The notes beneath the pieces were generated by a model. That model was given only the letters and a program-made list of their open reading frames with translations, was not told where the DNA came from and made no database searches. This document shows positions 24,988 to 37,269 of a stretch of 64,000 nucleotides of DNA, in pieces. Position 1 is the stretch's first letter; every line of letters starts with the position of its first letter. The translations under genes and the position numbers were made by a program. Source of the DNA: Euonymus europaeus. Taxonomy: Eukaryota; Streptophyta; Magnoliopsida; Celastrales; Celastraceae. The stretch lies in assembly GCA_963580455.1 (NCBI GenBank), contig OY756965.1:23844902-23908901 (forward strand), written 5' to 3'.

Positions 24988-26610
24988 ATGGAAGTTACAA
25001 AGACTGTATGTATCCCCCAACGTGTAATGATTTCTACTATATGATATGAAAATGATTGTACAGAGAAGTGATGAAGATCAAATACTTAAACTGAAACTTA
25101 CTATTTTAGTATAATCAAGTTTACTCTTATACCAAATGTTAGACGGGTTGAGTTTTCAACCCAAAAGATCGACCTAATGAGTGAATTATCCATTTATTTC
25201 TATATGGATCTAAACTCAGTCCGTCAAGTCTTTGCGCATATAAATTTCACTAACACTTAACGGAAAACCAATACATGAAACCTTCTAATGTTGAAAGGGT
25301 AAACCCAACCTTCTTGAGAGAAATATCCAATGAATGAAAGTCTCTAGTGACTTTGATGCAATGTATGGTATAATTTCTCTCTAATTTAAAATCTCCCAAA
25401 ATTTGGTCTAACTTTCTCTTCAACTGCTATGTTCAGTACTCCCCTTATTAATACAATAATTTATTAGAAATTAATTAATACAACTTTGGCTCAGTTTATT
25501 TAATTAAATTTTCTTTAAAGGAGTTGGGACCTTAAACAAATTTAGATTGATGCGCGTCCTTTTCTTCTAACCAACGAAATTAGATTTAATATTCAAAATC
25601 ACAGGTTTATTTTCATTTATTATGATTAATTTTTTTAAAATAAAAAGTTGAAAAGTCCTCTGCAGTTTGCCGTGCAAGGATAAAACAGAGAAAGAGAGCC
25701 TCAAATACTGTTTTGGGATAAATAATTAAATTAATGAAATTATAAAGTCACTAAAAAAGTAAAGGTAAAAAAATGATAAAAAGTCAAATTTTGATTAAGT
25801 ATTGAGAAGAAACCAGATTAACAAATCGTATGGATTATGAAATAATCCCGAGTTCGATTTTCTCTAGGAGTAATATATTTGCGTTAATGCTCTAGACTTT
25901 GACACAAATTACACTATCGTCTAGCAAAAAATGTGCGCATGGATCTAATGAATCGAGTGTAAACTTTAAACATATATCGAATATTCAAAACTGAACTTTT
26001 ATATTCAAAGAGTAATCAATTGATATAGAACATCAAAAGAAAATAATGGAGAAACCCTCTGACTCATTCAAATTGAGCTGCATAGACTGACAGACTAAAA
26101 TTATTTAAATTAAATAAATAATAAAGTTCGATAATAAGCACTATAATTAATTATTAAATTAAATAAAATTAAAATTTGAGTATATTATTTATACTCACCC
26201 ACAAATACCATTGGTGATCCTTATCTATTTTAAATTTATAACATACCTACCTCCACAATATTATTCAATCAAGTTATTAATTTTAAATTGTTATTTAAAA
26301 TAAGCCTTAATCAATTGCAACCAAAAATATGTAAATAAGGAAAAATATTTATTGAAAATACAACGAAGATAGTACCATTTGGACAGAGACACTTCCCTGA
26401 CTTATTTGAAATATAGGAAACAACATTGTTATAGAACCAGAGCAGCTGATGCAGATAACAAACGTTGCTTCCGATGTATATCACAATTCTTTTTGTCTTG
26501 TCCTCCTCCGCTTTAAATCCTAACAAGGCCGGCAAGTAATTCTCTGTTTCTATTTGTTTGTGTAAAACTGGTATTGAAATCGACGAGGAGGATTCAGTCA
26601 AGGAGGAGAG
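24988..26610. other. Intergenic, no gene seen
   Basis: Contains the 3' end of the sucrose synthase transcript, strongly AT-rich DNA, and the promoter and leader of the glycosyltransferase gene. I see no repeat with defined ends. Confidence 0.4.
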
Positions 26611-29534
26611 ATGAGTGGTTCGATCGGTGTCATCAATGGAGGAGGTGAGAAACCATCATCAACCATTACAACAACAACAAAGGTGAGTTTGTCGATGAGT
26701 GGCAAACCATTGGTGAGAATCGCTTTGTTGTTCGTGGGTGTTGTCCTGTTTTCGTGCCTGGTTCTTTACATGTCTGCCGATCCTTTCCGGTTCTTGCCGA
26801 GTTTTTATTACGAAGATCCTCCGATGGACTTTCTCGGTCAAAACGGACGTTCTCCGGTCAGTTCTTACTATGTTTTCTCTGTTTTTTTATTTTATTTTAT
26901 TTTTTATGGATGATTTATTTTTAATTATGCTGTGTGTTATTTTGAATTTTTTCCCCCATTTTTTAGTCAATAAAATGTAGGGATTGATTGATTAATTAAC
27001 AGTAGGAAGACATGATGATAAAGTCATACACGCAATGTGAGTTTGTCTCATATTCTTTCATGACCATAACTTAAGCCCACCTCCAATCACAAAAGTTTAG
27101 GGTCTTTTTCTGTATTCTTTTATTTTCAAGTTATTTATCATTTTTCGTATTTTTTAAAATGACAATCAAACATATTTTTCAGATTATTTTCTGTTGTCTG
27201 AAAAATTAAAACATAGAACACATAAAAAATAATTTATCAAACATACCAATTTTTTTGACCAACTTCAACTTGGCCGCTCGTTAAAGGACATTTTGAATAT
27301 TACAATTGATGTAATTTTTCTTCAATGCTCTTTTGTTTCTCAAGTATTTTCAAGCCTAAAAGGCTCTGCTTGGGAGACTAGAAATGACCGTAAATGAGGG
27401 GTTTTTTAAGTGATTGAAAATGAGCGGTTTTAAAAAGTCTTACTTGTTTATCTTTTAGGGACATTGATTTTGGGAGGTTTTTTAACCCCTCAAAATCATT
27501 GTAGCGTTAATTTGACTGGAATTGGAATGTTTTTAAAACTTCTCAAAATCGATCATAACCGCTATTTTAAAACACTTCAAAACCGCTACTCTATGTTTGC
27601 CAAGCGGAACCTAAAGTTTCAGAACTATTTTTTAACTCATGTAACAAAATTTTCATTTTTTTGAACTCTTAGTCACCATATCACATAAATATGCATCACA
27701 CATCATAACTTATAATTTGTGTCATATTTAATTATTAATCCTTGAATTATGAAGCCGGCCGGTGATAGCTACAAAGTATTTTGCCCTATATTTACCACCA
27801 AAGAAGCAAAACTAATAAATACTATATATAGAACTAGGGTTTGTTCAAGTTGAAAATCTTATTATAATGTGTCATTTTCTTGGCATTTTCCAATTATTCG
27901 GTCAAGCGAATGCCAGTACAAGATTCTGAAATCACTCTTATTAGTGGGGGGCTCTTATTTTTAATAGACTATACCCCACCCCCCACACCCTCCCCCCCCC
28001 CGCATCTATGCATCAAGGTTGGAAAATCCTTAGGAGATATTTTGAAGTGCAAGTGTCTCTGTGGACATCCATTATTTAATGTCCTGTTCTGTTTGCCACA
28101 TTTTTTGTACCAACTTTTATGACCAAAAGTCCAAAAAACTCAGTTTGGCAGATTTGTTCTCTAGCGTTAGGTATCCACATGACCAAAAGTAATTAATATT
28201 ATGGCAATTGCCAAGTTAGAGTGGCTTCCATTAAAAAACATGTTTTTGCATTAGTAATGCAAATGGGTCTTGATCGGTCGTCAAATCATGTGAACTCGAA
28301 ATATTTTAAATTTGATAATTTCCTCTGATACAATACAATACCCGTGTGAGAAATTTTCGTATGCGCAAATTTAATAGTCTAAGTTTACGTTCATGTCAAT
28401 TATTCAAAATGTAAACTTATTTGATGTTCTTTATAATCATTAAGAAAAGAAGAAACTTAGTATGACGTGTATGTAACGATTTTTTACGTTGTTATTCAAG
28501 TGAAGATTGATGATGAATTGAAGCGAGTATTAGAGAATGCAACAATGGAAGACAAAACAGTGATCATAACAACTTTGAACGAAGCGTGGGCAGAACCAGA
28601 ATCAATCCTTGATGTGTTCTTGGAGAGTTTTCGGGTCGGCGACGGAACGAGTAGACTTGTGAAACATCTAGTGATAGTATGTTTGGATCAAAAGGCATAC
28701 AATCGTTGTCAAGAAATACATCCCCATTGTTATGCGCTCAAAACTGGAGAAGTTGATTTTTCTGGTGAAGCATATTTCATGACACCAGATTACTTAGACA
28801 TGATGTGGAGAAGGATCGATCTTCTAACTAATGTTCTTGCGATGGGCTACCACTTTGTCTTCACGGTATACACACTCTCTCTCTCTTGGTTACATTAGGC
28901 TTGTGGGCCGAGCCCATAAATTGGCCCAACCTTGCTTTTATGATATTAGACCCAAGCCCGGTCTGACCACATTATTTCTCATTGGTTTTAATTACGTGAC
29001 ATTGAAAATTTAGAATGCATTTCTTTCCACTTTTGTTTTCAGGATGCTGACATAATGTGGCTTCGCGATCCATTCAAACATTTCTACCCAGAAGCAGATT
29101 TCCAAATCGCATGCGATTTCTTCACCGGCGACTCTTACAGTCTAAGGAATTTCCCTAACGGAGGTTTTAATTTCGTTAAATCGAATTATCGGACGGTTAT
29201 GTTCTACAAATTCTGGTATTACTCGAGAACAAAGTACCCAGGCTTGCATGACCAAGATGTTCTGAACAGGATAAAGTACCATCCCTTCATTGCCGACAGA
29301 GTTGGGCTCAAAATGATGTTCCTGGACACAGCTTATTTTGGCGGATTTTGTCAGCCAAGCAAAGATTTTAACAAAGTGTGCACAATGCATGCAAATTGTT
29401 GTCTTGGTTTGGAGAACAAAGTTGGCGATTTGAAGATTGTGCTTCAAGATTGGAAAGAATTCCAGTCACTGCCTCCTAATGAGAAATCGCAGCGATCCGA
29501 GGCTAAATGGGGAGTTCCACAACATTGCAGGTAA
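26611..29534 (+). CDS. GT77-like nucleotide-sugar transferase, type II membrane protein
   Basis: Golgi-type glycosyltransferase of the plant nucleotide-diphospho-sugar transferase family (PF03407). Exon 1 is 26611-26856, exon 2 is 28506-28865, exon 3 is 29043-29530 or on to the TAA at 29534. A cytosolic N-terminus precedes one membrane span at about residues 34-55. The lumenal domain has IITTLNEAWAEP, HLVIVCLDQKAY, SGEAYFMTPDY, the DxD motif in TDADIMWLRD (203-205), GGFNFVKSN, HDQDVLNRIK and MHANCCLGLENK. The exon 2 acceptor is set by phase: only aagtgaag|ATT keeps the frame with the exon 1 donor. The end is uncertain. Splicing at the good donor at 29531 to 30680-30731 keeps frame and would add 17 residues. 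Donor sugar and acceptor are unknown. Confidence 0.85.
27361..27612. mobile_element. MITE-like element inside an intron of the glycosyltransferase gene
   Basis: A 252-bp non-coding segment with terminal inverted repeats AGGCTCTGCTTGG (27361) and, on the minus strand, AGGTTCCGCTTGG (27612), matching at 11 of 13 bases. Both ends are flanked by AAA. Internal parts also pair, with AGCGGTTTT words on both arms. Superfamily is not clear from the short flanks. Confidence 0.55.
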
Positions 29535-29681
29535 ATCATTTCCATAAGTCTTCTTTTACTATTATTAATGTTAACTTACTAATCTCAAGACATATGGCAT
29601 CCAAACGGGATTTACAGATGGGTGTGTTTGGGGATCAAGGGAGAGGTTTGTTTGAAAAAATAAATAAATATTGAGACGTTT

Positions 29682-29960
29682 CACTTAGGGTGTGTTTTTT
29701 TTTTTTATGCACACTTAGGGTGTGTTTGATAGGGGTGTAATAATTATAAGGATAATTAAAATTACATAGACAAACAAATACTCATGTTTGATTGCATGTA
29801 TATCATTTACTCAGGTAATTTTTGTAGTCAATTTTTTTTCTTCATATTTTGGATGTAATGGTTACCCACTAAGAGAGATGACTAATGATTATCCTGGTAA
29901 TACATTATACTCCTACTTATTATCATTTTATCAAACATACGAACACTATCATAACAAGTG
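29682..29960. repeat. Short direct repeat and imperfect inverted repeat, possible MITE
   Basis: CACTTAGGGTGTGTTT occurs twice (29682-29697 and 29712-29727) around a T run. The segment from about 29712 ends near 29960 with sequence that, on the minus strand, reads CACTTGTTATGATAGTG and then GTTTGATAAAATGATAAT. The left arm has GTTTGATAGGGGTGTAAT. The arms are too diverged to fix ends. Confidence 0.3.
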
Positions 29961-31698
29961 TTTCACCACTTTTGAGCACGAATAGGGATGTGACAAGTGA
30001 AAAACAACTTTGATCATAAGTTCAATATGATAAATATAATGAGTTTGAGAATGCAGGGACTTGAGTTGTGTGTGAGTGAGATTATTTCAACTCACTCAAG
30101 TCCCACATTGATCGAGGAGGGAAAAAAAAAGAAAAAAAAAGTGCGCTTTCTAAGACATAGGAGAGTTCCAACTTAATGCCTTAAGCTTTTGAGTAAAATG
30201 GGCTTTCCTCGGCTTATGTATGCTGCACAGGCTCATGTAACGTGAGTTCACCTCAATCCATATAATCAACGAAAAGCTAGAATATTCGAACCTTGCCCAT
30301 ATATTCCAAGTTTTTTTATGTGAATATTTTTTGTAACTTTTTAAACATGTATATACTCTCATTTTTATAAATAAATATTTGTATTATTGTGTTACTATAA
30401 GATTGATTCTCAATGTACAATATAAAGATTTTTGGGGTTTGATCTAACTCATGCAATTTTTTTATTTTTTTTTGAATACATGTGACAAAAACCAGAATGT
30501 CCATGCCCCAAATTATATAATAATGTGTTGATCTATGGCTCATTATACCTAATCAATTATTATTATAGCATGTATATGTGTGCGTATATATATATGTATA
30601 TATTTGCATGTGTGTATTCTACGTACCTACATTTCTGATGATGTTTTGGATTGGTGGGTGTTGATATATATATATCCAGCATGTCCTACCATCCCCCAGA
30701 GAAGAAGATCAAAGATGAACTACAACATTAGAACCCCATCACAAACAGTACTCTTTTTCAGACGAAAACAATGAAGGTAATTAATTAATTAATACGTCCA
30801 TTATTATCACAACTTTTATTTTTGTCTCATTATTATTTTTAAAAAAGTACACATTACATAAACCATTTGGAAATAATGCTATTTTTTTAGTTTTATGTTT
30901 CTTTTATTTTGTCTATAAAGTAATATATAAAGTGTACATTACATAAACTATTTGGACATATGTTAATTTTCAGCGTAATCTTTTTTGGGTAATTGTCAGT
31001 ATAATTTACAAGAAAAATAGTTCTAATGAGACGATTCGTTAAAATATTTCTCAAGATTTCTTTGTTGTTTTTATTTAAATTATATATATGTCACCAAGTT
31101 GTAGTCATTATCTAGCAAATCGTGTTGACAGGCAGTAACGAAAAATGATTTATTTTGACTCATTTAAATAAAATTATCAAAACAATAAGTTTTCAAAAAC
31201 ACATTAAAATGTATAATATAGACATTAGAATTCAAAAATTAAAAAAAAAATGTTAAGATGTACTTTTTTCAAGTTGATTGCACTTATAAATACCTAAAAA
31301 TAGGGTTGTTAAAAAAAACCCAAACCAAAATTGAACGATTTGGTCGATTTTTTTAAAAAAATTAAAAATTTTATATTAAAATTGACTGAAAATCCGACAT
31401 AATTGATAAACAATTTAGTCAAAATATGTATATAAAAAAATCAAAAAAAAACAATTGTTGATACTCCTCTAAAAGGAGTGCGCTAAAATTAAAAAGAGAA
31501 GGAGAGATAGTTAAAGTCCAAGAGCTACAGGTCAAACGATGGCCTATCATGAAACGTCAAGTCTGTTTACCAAATTTTAGAAATTGTTTGATAAAAAATA
31601 TAAAGATTTCAGTAATTTTTATTCCAAAAATATTCTTGTAATATATGTCATTTATTCATCGAGTTGATTTTTAATGTGTTACACACCCAATGAATAAA

Positions 31699-32112
31699 GG
31701 GTGCGTTTGTTCCACATTTTGCACAATTTAAAGTCGTGGGGTCTGTATAAAATGTCGTGTCAACCAAACGACACATTTTATTGACAATTTAAAGTTGTGG
31801 GTCCTACAGCTTTAAACTGTATAAAATGAAATGTTATCATCCCATATTTTTTTAGAACTTGAAATTATGAGACCCACAATATTTTACAACTACATTACAT
31901 AATTGCCCCTCCGTATATTAAAAGTTTTCAATTACTTTTTATTGTAATACTTTTTTTTTAATTTTATCTACAAAGTTAATCTAACAGAAACCAAACACCC
32001 TACAACATTTTGTACAATTTAAAGCTGTGGGCTCTACAGTTTTTTATACAACATTTTTTATAGCTTTAAGCACAATATTTTTGATAGCTTAAAGCTATAA
32101 AAAATCGGACCC
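31699..32112. mobile_element. MITE-like element
   Basis: The left end is GGGTGCGTTTG; the right end on the minus strand reads GGGTCCGATTT. TAA lies at or next to both borders. Inside, several copies of ACAATTTAAAG(T/C)(C/T)GTGGG and TACAACATTTT-type words recur on both arms, as in a palindromic non-autonomous transposon. No coding capacity. Confidence 0.45.
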
Positions 32113-33160
32113 TAAGTATTACATACTATTGGAATTTTTCTTTTTTTTTTGATAAGCCACCATATAATTCACGAGAAAAAACAGAACAAAAGGACATCAC
32201 ATAGATGTCTTAGAGGCAAACTTGAGACTGACCCCAAAGACCAATAAACAAAACACAACAGAAGCAAAGTTCACAAAAAGACAGTAATTGATAGAGCCAA
32301 GTGATACTCAGATGGTTAAACAGAACGTCTGTGATTAAAAGATAAAACTGTGACACCTACTAAAGGGACGATTAATTCGTAAGGTCGTTGCAGCCTTGCT
32401 GGCCTGTAACTTAAAGATCAAGGGCCAATTAAATAGTGGACTGAGAATTTTACGAGATCTGAGGCCCGTAAGGATCATTTGCCTAGTTTATCGGGTCAAT
32501 GATTTCCTTTCAAGGGCCCAAGCACGTAGGGCCCATTTGTAGAAGTCCAGCTCTAATAAGTATTGTCACTACTCACTTTAGCCACTTTATTCAGAATATG
32601 TACTGGTCTTAATATAAGGGCTATTAAAAAATGTAAAAATAAAAACCATTCAAAATCGAACGGTTTGATTTTTCTTTTAAAAAAATTACATATTTTAAAT
32701 TTGAATCAATCGAAAATCAAAAATTAATATAACTAATTAAATAATATATAAAAAACCGACCGTCAACAATCTAAAAATTAATATAACTGATTGATAACTA
32801 AATAAAAGACATGATAAAAAAATATAAAAAACCGACCCTCGACAGCTCTACTCAAACTGTTTACACAACAACAACAAAAATTACAAATCTCTGCACTTCA
32901 TAATCTTGTTTAATCCAAAATGCTCCACAGGATGACTTGACATGATCATCTTCGAATCTTTAACGGCTCACTGACAGATGTTATTCCTTGACAGTCGTGA
33001 TCTGTATCATTAGGTGGGAATGCATTATGTATTGCTGTAATTTCCTTTATTAGATTGATTATGTTCCCACCTTACTATCATTACAAGGGGCTGAACTCAC
33101 TCCTATATATACACTGTAAATTATACAATCAAATACAAGTGATTATAATAATATTCTTTA
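32113..33160. other. Intergenic; last part probably a degraded Copia LTR
   Basis: The 180 bp before the primer binding site (about 32978-33160) has the look of an LTR. It starts TGTTATTCC, has a TATA-like CTATATATACAC at 33102-33113, and ends directly at the tRNA-primed site. No second LTR exists in the window to prove it. The rest is unassigned AT-rich DNA. Confidence 0.35.
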
Positions 33161-33190
33161 TGGTATCAGAGCGGTCTGTTGATTCACAGA

Positions 33191-33646
33191 CAAGCTGTCA
33201 CCTTTCCACAATGGCGTGAGGCCATGCACGATGAAGTTCAAGCCTTAAAGAAAAATCAGACTTGGACACTAGTTTCCCCGTCTCCCACACAAAACATTAT
33301 TGGGTGTAAATGGGTCTACCGCATTAAAAGGAATCCGGATGGTTCCATTGCTCGTTATAAGGCTCGCCTTGTTGCCAAAGGGTTTCATCAGCGCCCTGGT
33401 ATTGATTTCACAGAAACTTTTAGTCCAGTAGTCAAATCGGCTACTATAAGACTTGTCTTGAGCATAGCTGTGTCCCGTGGGTGGATCTTACGTCAACTAG
33501 ATGTTAATAATGCCTTCTTACAAGGTACTCTTTCTGACAATGTTTTCATGCAGCAACCTCCGGGCTTTATTGATTCCATGTATCCAACTCATGTATGTCG
33601 CCTTCATAAGGCCATTTATGGACTTCGCCAAGCACCTCGAGAATGA
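33191..33646 (+). pseudogene. Copia reverse-transcriptase fragment (RVT_2), out of normal order
   Basis: An open frame gives the N-terminal half of a Copia reverse transcriptase: FPQWREAMHDEVQALKKNQT, then IGCKWVYRIKRNPDGS, YKARLVAKGFHQRPGIDF, TFSPVVKS, QLDVNNAFLQG (with a catalytic Asp) and YGLRQAPRE. It stops before the second catalytic motif (YVDD). In intact Copia elements this domain follows integrase; here it sits before gag. It is also read in frame with the duplicated leader, so no normal start exists. Confidence 0.9.
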
Positions 33647-33750
33647 TATCGGAGCGGTCTGTTGATTCACAGATTTGATCCACGCCTACTTCTTCGTCAA
33701 TTTTTTTTTTGAATTCTCAATCATCTTCACTGTCCTTTTCTTCTTGCACC

Positions 33751-35322
33751 ATGTCAACTCCACCTTCTTCTCCCAAGTCTGGTGATTCTTCTGTTCATGG
33801 TGTTGTTCCAATCTTAACAGGGCCTAATACTACTCCTCAAGGTAATTCCTCTTCTCTTGGAGGCAATCTGATATCCTTGAATGCTCTCTCTCAGATTCCA
33901 TTCAAGCTAGCAAAGGCTGGAGGGAACTATGCCTCCTGGAAATCTCAGATGAGCAACCTTCTATTTGGTTATGGGTTACTTGGATATGTTGATGGATCTT
34001 ATCCTTGTCCTCCACCAACTGATTCCAACCACATTCTCTGGAGCCGTCAAGATCGACTAGTGCTACTGGCTATTCAATCAACTGTCCATAGCACCATCAG
34101 TCCCACCATCAATAATTGCTCCACTTCTGCTACTGCATGGATCAAGTTGGAAAATACCTATGCTAACAGATCCAATACTCGCATGCTCTCCTTGCTGTCC
34201 ACTCTCATGCACACAAAGAAATATGGAAAGTCGGTCTCCACTTATATGACTAAAATCAAGAGTCTTGTTGATGACCTGGCCCTCATTGGTCATCCATTGA
34301 GTGATGCCGAAATCATGGCTCACACCCTCAATGGTCTTGCTGATGAATTCAAAGAATTAACTGCTGCAATTCGAGTTCGTGACACTCCTATCTCCCTTGA
34401 AGACCTTTATGATAGGCTTCTAGATGAGGAGCTTGTTTACAACCGTGGGGAATTTAAGGAGTCCAAAGATGAGGATGTTCAAGTTACTGCTCAGTTCACT
34501 CAACGGCGAACTAATCATCGCGGTCGAGGAGGTCGTGGCAATCGTGGCGGAGTTAATCAATTAAATCGTCCCAATCAGTACACTCGTGCAAATTCCAGTC
34601 ATTCGGGCCAGGCTCGATCTCAAGGATTTTCTAATCAAGGTTATAATCCTCAAGGTACTGGCTTTCAGTCAGGTAATCAATACAACTCTTTTGTCTCTGC
34701 TTTGAATCCATATCAAGGCTCTTCTCGTGTTGTATGTCAACTCTGTGACAAGCCTGGACACAATGCCAAGACATGTCGCTCTCAGGCTCTACCCATCTCT
34801 CATGTTAATTCACCTCAAGCTTACTATGCTGATGGTGACTCTAGCACTCACGGCAACAACAATTGGGTGTTGGACTCTGGAGCTACACACCACATCACAT
34901 CCGATCTTCAGAACTTGTCAATGCACTCTGACTATGTTGGGAATGAAGACGTCGTCGTCGGCAATGGTAATGGCATTCCAATCTCTCATATTGGTTCTTC
35001 AGTTATTAAAGCTCCAAGCACATCATTTACACTTAATAATGTTTGGTGTGCCCCATTAATAAAAAAAAATCTTATTTCAATCTCTCAATTTTGCAAACAT
35101 AATAATACCTCTGTGGAATTTTTTCCTAACCATTTTCTTGTGAAGGATCTGAGAACGGGGGCATCCTTGGTCCAAGGCCGGAGTAGAAATAATCTATATG
35201 AATGTCCATCATTGAAACCTGCGGTTCCATCTTCAAAAATTTCACCTTTCACTTCCGTTGCTGTCACCACCAACTGTTGGCATCAAAGACTTGGTCATCC
35301 ATCCCAGTATAAGAAAAAATAA
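33751..35322 (+). pseudogene. Copia gag-protease polyprotein, 3'-truncated
   Basis: The 523-codon frame from the first ATG holds a gag domain (for instance WIKLENTYANRSNTRMLSLL). An Arg/Gly-rich stretch follows, then the zinc knuckle CQLCDKPGHNAKTC (34735-34776) and the aspartic protease site DSGATHH (about 34872). The start of the pre-integrase domain (CWHQRLGHPS) comes last. The frame ends in a run of Lys and a stop where integrase should begin. Gag and protease parts show no internal stop, so the copy may be fairly young. Confidence 0.88.
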
Positions 35323-35557
35323 TCCAGCCACCAGATCGAACGCTCGACACCGAAACTACAGACTACAATATCCACGGATCCACCCAAAGTTTTAGATTGG
35401 CATTTGCAATAAAAAAAAAAATTCTGACACAAAAATCACCGCAGTAAATTGAGAGTTAAAGTGCAGTGAGTGATTGACCACCCGTCATGTTTTACAAACA
35501 AGAAATAGTCAGTTCCTCCACACACATAGCTAGGACCGTTATAACCATCATTGTCTT

Positions 35558-35594
35558 ACACGTGTGATCTGCATGCAATCCGCTTAACACGTGT
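35558..35594 (+). promoter_or_regulatory. Seed-type promoter module: ABRE / RY / ABRE
   Basis: Two identical ACACGTGT boxes (35558-35565 and 35587-35594), abscisic-acid response or G-box type, flank a GCATGCA RY element (35571-35577). They lie 100-136 bp upstream of the oleosin start codon. RY plus ABRE pairs are bound by B3 regulators such as ABI3 and FUS3 together with bZIP proteins in maturing seeds, which fits an oleosin gene. Confidence 0.8.
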
Positions 35595-35693
35595 CTTTTT
35601 ATCCGGATCCAAATGTCAGCTTCTCTTCTTTTAACGAGTCTCTCTCACTGTCTCCCACTCTCGCTCTCCTGTTAGCTTTGGCTCCCCCTAACA

Positions 35694-36173
35694 ATGGCTG
35701 ACCGTAACTCTAACCAGCAGAGATCACGAAGACCCAACTCAATTGCATCTACATTTCTTCGTAATCTGCAATCGCACGCACCGAATTCAACCAACGTCGT
35801 GGGTCTTTTGACTTTTATCATCTCCGGATCTGTTCTCCTCCTCCTAACTGGACTCACTGTCACTGCGTTGGTTCTCGGTCTCATCTTCTTCGCGCCGTTA
35901 ATAATCTTTTCGAGCCCGATTTGGGTGCCTCTGGGTACAATCCTCTTCGTTGTTATTGCCGGGTTCTTGTCGGTTTGCGGCTTCGGGGTTGCCGTTGTGG
36001 TCGGGTTGTCGTGGCTGTACCGGTACTTTAAGGGGATGCAGCCGCCGGGTTCGGACCGTGTTGATTATGCGCGGAACCGGATTTATGACACTGCGAGCCA
36101 TGTGAAGGACTATGCGAGGGAGTACAGTGGGTACTTGCAGAGTAAAGTCAAGGATGCAGCTCCCGGCGCCTAA
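35694..36173 (+). CDS. Oleosin
   Basis: Intronless 159-residue oil-body coat protein. A polar N-terminus (1-34) precedes a long uncharged hydrophobic core (about 35-108) with the proline knot P68-x5-S74-P75-x3-P79, the family hallmark. An amphipathic C-terminal arm follows ([20 protein letters not shown]). It sits in the phospholipid monolayer of seed oil bodies and stops them fusing. Its length puts it among the small, L-type oleosins. The truncated Copia element ends only 370 bp upstream. Confidence 0.96.
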   Translation: MADRNSNQQRSRRPNSIASTFLRNLQSHAPNSTNVVGLLTFIISGSVLLLLTGLTVTALVLGLIFFAPLIIFSSPIWVPLGTILFVVIAGFLSVCGFGVAVVVGLSWLYRYFKGMQPPGSDRVDYARNRIYDTASHVKDYAREYSGYLQSKVKDAAPGA

Positions 36174-36689
36174 GATTGGTGTGTGGATTGCGAATTTGTT
36201 TGCGGAGCGTATCACGGTGCGACCGGTTTTTTACTTTCTGAAATTTTTGGTTTCTTTTGTTTACTGTCTTCTTTGTGCAACTTTCTCCCCCACTCTAGAA
36301 CAGGTTAATTATGAATCAATTTAGTTAATAATTTGCCATAACATCGGATCCTGGCACGGCTTTGTTTTTCTTCTTATAAAGTAGATTGAATCCTTACACT
36401 GGAAAAGATTGAATTGGATCTTTTCAATATGGGATTTGTAACATAAACGAAAGTTAAAACGAAGTTGTCTTGTTTAATGAATTTCAAACCTCCTGCTTCT
36501 TTGAGTTCTATCTCAATGTCGCTGAGGGTTTAGACTTTAGAGAAGAAAAGAGAAAAAGAAAACTGTAAATATATAATTCTTTTCTGGCCAAATCTGATAT
36601 ATTGCCTCTCTTTGATTATTTTTCAAAATTGGACGAAATCAAAACAGAAATTAAGAAGAAACACACCATAATCCATAAACCACTTCACT
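36174..36689. other. Intergenic between convergent genes
   Basis: Holds the 3' ends of the oleosin gene (plus) and of the small minus-strand gene that follows. Nothing else seen. Confidence 0.4.
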
Positions 36690-36962
36690 TCAGGCGTGCG
36701 GTGTAGTCGGAACATTCTTAATCGGCTTCCCGGTACTATCGTAATAAATTGCGCCCGACATATCCAACGACTTGCACTTGCCGCCTTTCAGAATCGCTCG
36801 TTGCCAAACCCCGCCATTCCCGAAATCGTTCGACACCGGTAACTCCACCCGATCATCTCTAGAACCCTTACTACTCAGAAGCCGCTTCGTGCGGCCGGCC
36901 GTCTGACTCTTCGGCTTCAGCTTTCTGAACAAAGCCGTTAAAGTGGCTATCGATAACGCCAT
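36690..36962 (-). CDS. Small plant protein of unknown function (GGVWQR motif), copy 1
   Basis: 90 residues, intronless, ATG at 36962. The N-terminus is basic (LFRKLKPKSQTAGRTKRLL). The C-terminal third carries FGNGGVWQRAILKGGKCKSL, followed by LDMSGAIYYDSTGK. The same block, with conserved spacing, is in the protein at 40243-40695. I have seen similar sequences in plant proteins without an assigned role; no membrane segment or enzyme motif is visible. On the minus strand TATATA-type sequence (around 37024-37031) lies some 65 bp upstream, suggesting a real promoter. Confidence 0.8.
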   Translation of the reverse strand: MALSIATLTALFRKLKPKSQTAGRTKRLLSSKGSRDDRVELPVSNDFGNGGVWQRAILKGGKCKSLDMSGAIYYDSTGKPIKNVPTTPHA

Positions 36963-37269
36963 GATTGATTGCGGGGGATTGAATTGGTTGCCTTATGTTG
37001 AATTTATGAAGAAGGGTTTGTGTCTATATAATGTGAGCACAAGTAGTTTTTTTCCATGTTTTTCTTTCATTTTTTATCGAGATTTAGACCTTTAATTATA
37101 TTTTTCCGTGCAAAACAGGTTAAATGTGTCATTAATAACAATTAATAACTTCCCCTAGTTCGATGATACATTAGTAGGTGTCGTACCATCTCTTCCTAAT
37201 AGACTTCTTCATAAAAAAAATTGACAACTATGTGAGAATGTTCTTTAGACAGCAGACTGCAGATATGAG

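Larger units (their letters stand above)
33161..35322 (+). mobile_element. Truncated, rearranged Ty1/Copia retrotransposon
   Basis: A primer binding site TGGTATCAGAGC (33161-33172), complementary to initiator tRNA-Met, marks the element. Two 27-bp copies of the adjoining leader (33164-33190 and 33647-33673, one mismatch) bracket a reverse-transcriptase fragment. A gag-protease frame then follows. Integrase, the rest of the reverse transcriptase, RNase H and the 3' LTR are missing, so it cannot move on its own. Confidence 0.85.

Noticed and set aside
32300..32420. Possible SINE head (CAGATGGTTAAAC)
   Set aside because: The A-box match is weak, there is no B box, and the ends cannot be defined.
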